A DNA stretch of 7,065 nucleotides, taken from assembly GCA_937988885.1 (NCBI GenBank), contig CALKHR010000174.1, positions 1-7,065 of the forward strand, given 5' to 3'. Below are positions 5,180-7,065 of the stretch, piece after piece. The DNA is from an uncultured Roseiflexaceae bacterium (GTDB lineage Bacteria > Chloroflexota > Chloroflexia > Chloroflexales > Roseiflexaceae). The notes under the pieces are model-generated. The model had not been told where the DNA came from. It did no database searches and worked only from the letters and a program-made list of their open reading frames with translations. Every line of letters starts with the position of its first letter. The stretch's first letter is position 1. The position numbers and the translations under genes are program-made.

Positions 5180-5359
5180 CTACTTCAGATACACCACTTG
5201 CCCAGTACGCGATGATTCGAGCAGTGCCAGCGCCACCGCCACACCTGCGCGACCGTCGGCACCGCTGGAGGGCGGCGGCGTGCCGTTCAGCGCTGCGTTC
5301 GTGAAATCAACCAGTTGGTCGATGTAGGCTCGCATACGCGGGAAGCCGAAGGCCGTCGA
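5180..5359 (-). pseudogene. Gfo/Idh/MocA oxidoreductase, C-terminal remnant, copy B
   Basis: The minus strand holds 59 open codons plus TAG (5182-5180). The reading STAFGFPRMRAYIDQLVDF, then NAALNGTPPPSSGADGRAGV and VALALLESSRTGQVV, is the classic C-terminal end of Gfo/Idh/MocA family NAD(P)-dependent sugar or inositol dehydrogenases: an F..Q...F helix, a P-P-SG-DG turn and a final A..ES...G..V helix-strand. The upstream part is missing, and an in-frame stop appears just beyond 5359, where RHS sequence begins. This explains the long plus-strand frame here as a GC-rich antisense shadow. Confidence 0.7.
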
Positions 5360-5390
5360 TGCCTGCTCGCTCTACGGTACACAAGTTCAA

Positions 5391-7025
5391 TTGCGCTATC
5401 GTAGTGGTCCACTGCGCACCGATGCGCTGATTACAATCGATGGAAAGATTTCGGATACGCTTGATCAGCGGTTCCCCGTTTATCAGAGTGGGCAGGCGTG
5501 GACCTCTCCACCGCTAGAGCTTGGCTATCACACCATCAATGTGATGGTTAGCACATATGCGCAGCCCGATGAGCGTGTGGTGATCGATGGATTTACGGTG
5601 ATCAATAACCCATCGAGCACACCTCCGGCGACGCTGCCAACCCTACCATCGACCACGACCCGCACAATCTCGTATAGCTACGATGGCTTATTGCGGCTGA
5701 TTAGCGCCGATGCCAGCGATGGCGATGACTATGCCTATAGCTACGATCTGGCAGGCAACCGCACGGGCGTGTGGGTGAACGGGGTTCGTACCGAAACCAA
5801 CACCTACAATAGCGTCAATGAGGTGGTTGGCTGGACGTACGATGATGCTGGTAATCTGCTTGATGATGGGACCAGTACCTACGCTTACGATGCATTGAAT
5901 CGGCAGATTCTGCAAGATTCAACTGCCCAAGTGTACAATGGCGATGGGGTGTTGGTGCAGAGTGGTCGCACTGTGTATGCGCAGGATCTGGCGCTGCCCT
6001 TAACCCAAGTGCTACAAGTGAGCGATGGCACAAACCGCACCAACTACATCTACGGCCACGAGCGACTGATGAGCGACGCCGGGGAGTGGTACGCCACCGA
6101 CGCGCTCGGCAGCGTGCGCCTGACGCTGGACGACAACGGCACTGCGTACAGCGGCGCAACCTTCGATCCCTGGGGTAGCCCGGAGCGTGGCAGCGTTGGC
6201 ACCTTTGGCTTCACCGGCGAACTACAGCAGGGCGACAATGTTTACCTGCGGGCGCGATGGTATAATGCCAACAACGGCACCTTTACATCGAAAGATCCAT
6301 TTGAGGGCTACCCACAGCAGCCGTATAGCCTGCATCCGTATCAGTATGCGTATTCCAACCCTGTATTGTGGACGGATCCGAGTGGGCGATGTATTCCAGG
6401 CTTTGATACCGACTGCCAATTTGATTTGAATATACCATCCCTTGAAAACCTATGTGTGTCATCTTGGGTGCCTCTGATTGGTCAAGAGGATTGTAAACCT
6501 ATTGGAAATGTCGATGACTTCCGTGAAACGATTATCGACCCGCTCGTTGGTGCAGTCAAACCAACATACGATTTTGTCACCAATCAGCCAGGTGCGCATG
6601 AGACAGTAGGCAATGGTTTAGAGTATATTGTTCAACACCCTATCAATTCCGGTATTGAAGTTACAAAGGGTCTCATTACTCCATTCGTGAATATTTATCA
6701 AGGATTGACCTGTTCGGATAGTAAGCAACTAGCGCATGGACTGATTGGCTTTGGATTTCTGCTAGGATCTGCACGCCTAATACGAAACACGCCATCAGTG
6801 CCAGAGGCATCAGCTCCTCAACTGATCTTAGTTACCAATCCCAAGGCTAATCTGCCACTGGGCCATAATATGGTGGGAGTCCAAATACCAGGCGCAGTAA
6901 AACCTACCATTTATCATCAGCAGGTGGGAGGATTGAGTGCTAGTAACGGTGCTATAAGGAACTTTATCTCTACGATACGAGGAGGTCAGCAAACTACTAT
7001 TGTAACAAACTCAGAGCGTGTTTAA
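5391..7025 (+). CDS. 5'-truncated RHS-family polymorphic toxin with third, unrecognised tip
   Basis: The frame gives 544 residues. Residues 1-72 look like a beta-sandwich domain (RYRSGPLRTDALITIDGK..., GYHTINVMV) whose start is cut off. Residues 73-92 are a Thr/Pro linker. YD repeats follow at about 94-180 (YSYDGLLRLISA, YDLAGNRTG, YDDAGNLLDDG, YDALNR). The RHS core covers about 235-332 (DALGSVRLTLDD, FDPWGSP, YLRARWYN, SKDPFEG, ending WTDPSG). Residues about 370-465 are a pre-toxin linker with a hydrophobic Gly-rich patch (HGLIGFGFLLGS), and the tip is about 470-544, containing LGHNMVGVQIPG. The tip activity is unknown and the domain is short. The TTG start has no ribosome binding site; the frame is open only from 5328, just before the dehydrogenase scar. 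Signal and trunk are absent, so it is probably an unexpressed cassette, although it is the most complete RHS piece here. Confidence 0.75.
   Translation: MRYRSGPLRTDALITIDGKISDTLDQRFPVYQSGQAWTSPPLELGYHTINVMVSTYAQPDERVVIDGFTVINNPSSTPPATLPTLPSTTTRTISYSYDGLLRLISADASDGDDYAYSYDLAGNRTGVWVNGVRTETNTYNSVNEVVGWTYDDAGNLLDDGTSTYAYDALNRQILQDSTAQVYNGDGVLVQSGRTVYAQDLALPLTQVLQVSDGTNRTNYIYGHERLMSDAGEWYATDALGSVRLTLDDNGTAYSGATFDPWGSPERGSVGTFGFTGELQQGDNVYLRARWYNANNGTFTSKDPFEGYPQQPYSLHPYQYAYSNPVLWTDPSGRCIPGFDTDCQFDLNIPSLENLCVSSWVPLIGQEDCKPIGNVDDFRETIIDPLVGAVKPTYDFVTNQPGAHETVGNGLEYIVQHPINSGIEVTKGLITPFVNIYQGLTCSDSKQLAHGLIGFGFLLGSARLIRNTPSVPEASAPQLILVTNPKANLPLGHNMVGVQIPGAVKPTIYHQQVGGLSASNGAIRNFISTIRGGQQTTIVTNSERV
6124..6348 (+). 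repeat. RHS core direct repeat, copy B
   Basis: Gapless partner of 1924-2148, with about 16 mismatches in 225 bp. Here it lies in its natural context, downstream of YD repeats. The first seven bases (CGCTGGA, 6124-6130) also occur at 5263-5269 in the gene-remnant block. This is the microhomology across which module A appears to have been joined. Confidence 0.85.
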
Positions 7026-7030
7026 GAATT

Positions 7031-7065
7031 ATGCGTATTATGATGATGATCAAGCCAACGGAGCA
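7031..7065 (+). CDS. possible start of an immunity gene, cut by window end
   Basis: An ATG five bases after the RHS stop begins MRIMMMIKPTE and stays open to the window edge (11 codons). Position and spacing fit an immunity gene, matching the arrangement at 998. No clear ribosome binding site is seen. With so little sequence the protein cannot be identified, and it could be chance. Confidence 0.3.
   Translation, partial: MRIMMMIKPTE

Larger units (their letters stand above)
4777..5269. repeat. direct repeat: gene-remnant block, copy B
   Basis: The longer copy of the block at 1528-1930, with the same landmark order. It keeps about 110 bp in the middle that copy A lacks (start of the MTFTITQ frame). 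Beyond 5269 it continues into more dehydrogenase sequence that copy A lost at its fusion point, so copy B is nearer the ancestral state. It contains no intact gene, only the remnants listed separately. Confidence 0.8.

Noticed and set aside
4917..5327. 136-codon plus-strand frame treated as one intact gene
   Set aside because: Only its first about 36 codons look like protein; the rest is an out-of-frame continuation and then the antisense of the dehydrogenase remnant.
5688..6419. Minus-strand frames opposite the RHS core (5688-5915, 5815-6159, 6050-6238, 6222-6419)
   Set aside because: They are antisense shadows of well-defined YD-repeat and core coding sequence.
1..7065. CRISPR array, tRNA or rRNA
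   Set aside because: No regularly spaced short repeats and no cloverleaf or rRNA-like conserved stretches were seen.

Overview
The window looks like accessory chromosome from a member of the Chloroflexota, probably a filamentous Chloroflexales-type bacterium. This is inferred from the style of the RHS core, an MglA-like GTPase typical of gliding bacteria, and remnants resembling Gfo/Idh/MocA dehydrogenase and formylglycine-generating-enzyme proteins. No rRNA, tRNA or CRISPR array was seen. GC content shifts sharply: RHS trunk and core DNA and the gene remnants are GC-rich, while the toxin tips and their partner genes are AT-rich, as is usual for polymorphic-toxin cassettes.

Layout. Positions 1-311 are AT-rich and non-coding, ending in a strong hairpin terminator (219-255). 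Module 0 (312-1279) is a beheaded RHS C-terminal tip with an overlapping cysteine-rich putative immunity gene. Module A (1528-4676) starts with a block of broken genes (1528-1930), fused at a 7-bp microhomology to an RHS core with an unrecognised tip (CDS 1866-3068). An IS5-type insertion sequence (3144-4090) follows, then an MglA-like small GTPase (4113-4676). Module B (4777 to the end) starts with a second, longer copy of the same gene-remnant block, followed by a 5'-truncated RHS protein (5391-7025) with YD repeats, the same core and a third, different tip. A possible immunity-gene start (7031) is cut by the window edge.

How the parts fit. The window reads as a tandem array of displaced RHS C-terminal cassettes (core + tip + partner gene) without their N-terminal trunks. 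The duplicated scar and RHS core segments supply homology for recombination with a full-length RHS gene elsewhere. Removing the insertion sequence would put the GTPase about 97 bp downstream of the module A tip, the place where an immunity gene is expected. That GTPase has substitutions at the P-loop lysine, a P-loop glycine and the catalytic glutamine position, but keeps the guanine-specificity motif. It is the most unusual element here.

Limits. Homology calls come from motif recognition by eye, with no database search. The tip activities are unknown. The start codons at 312, 1866 and 5391 are only the first available in truncated frames and are probably not real translation starts.
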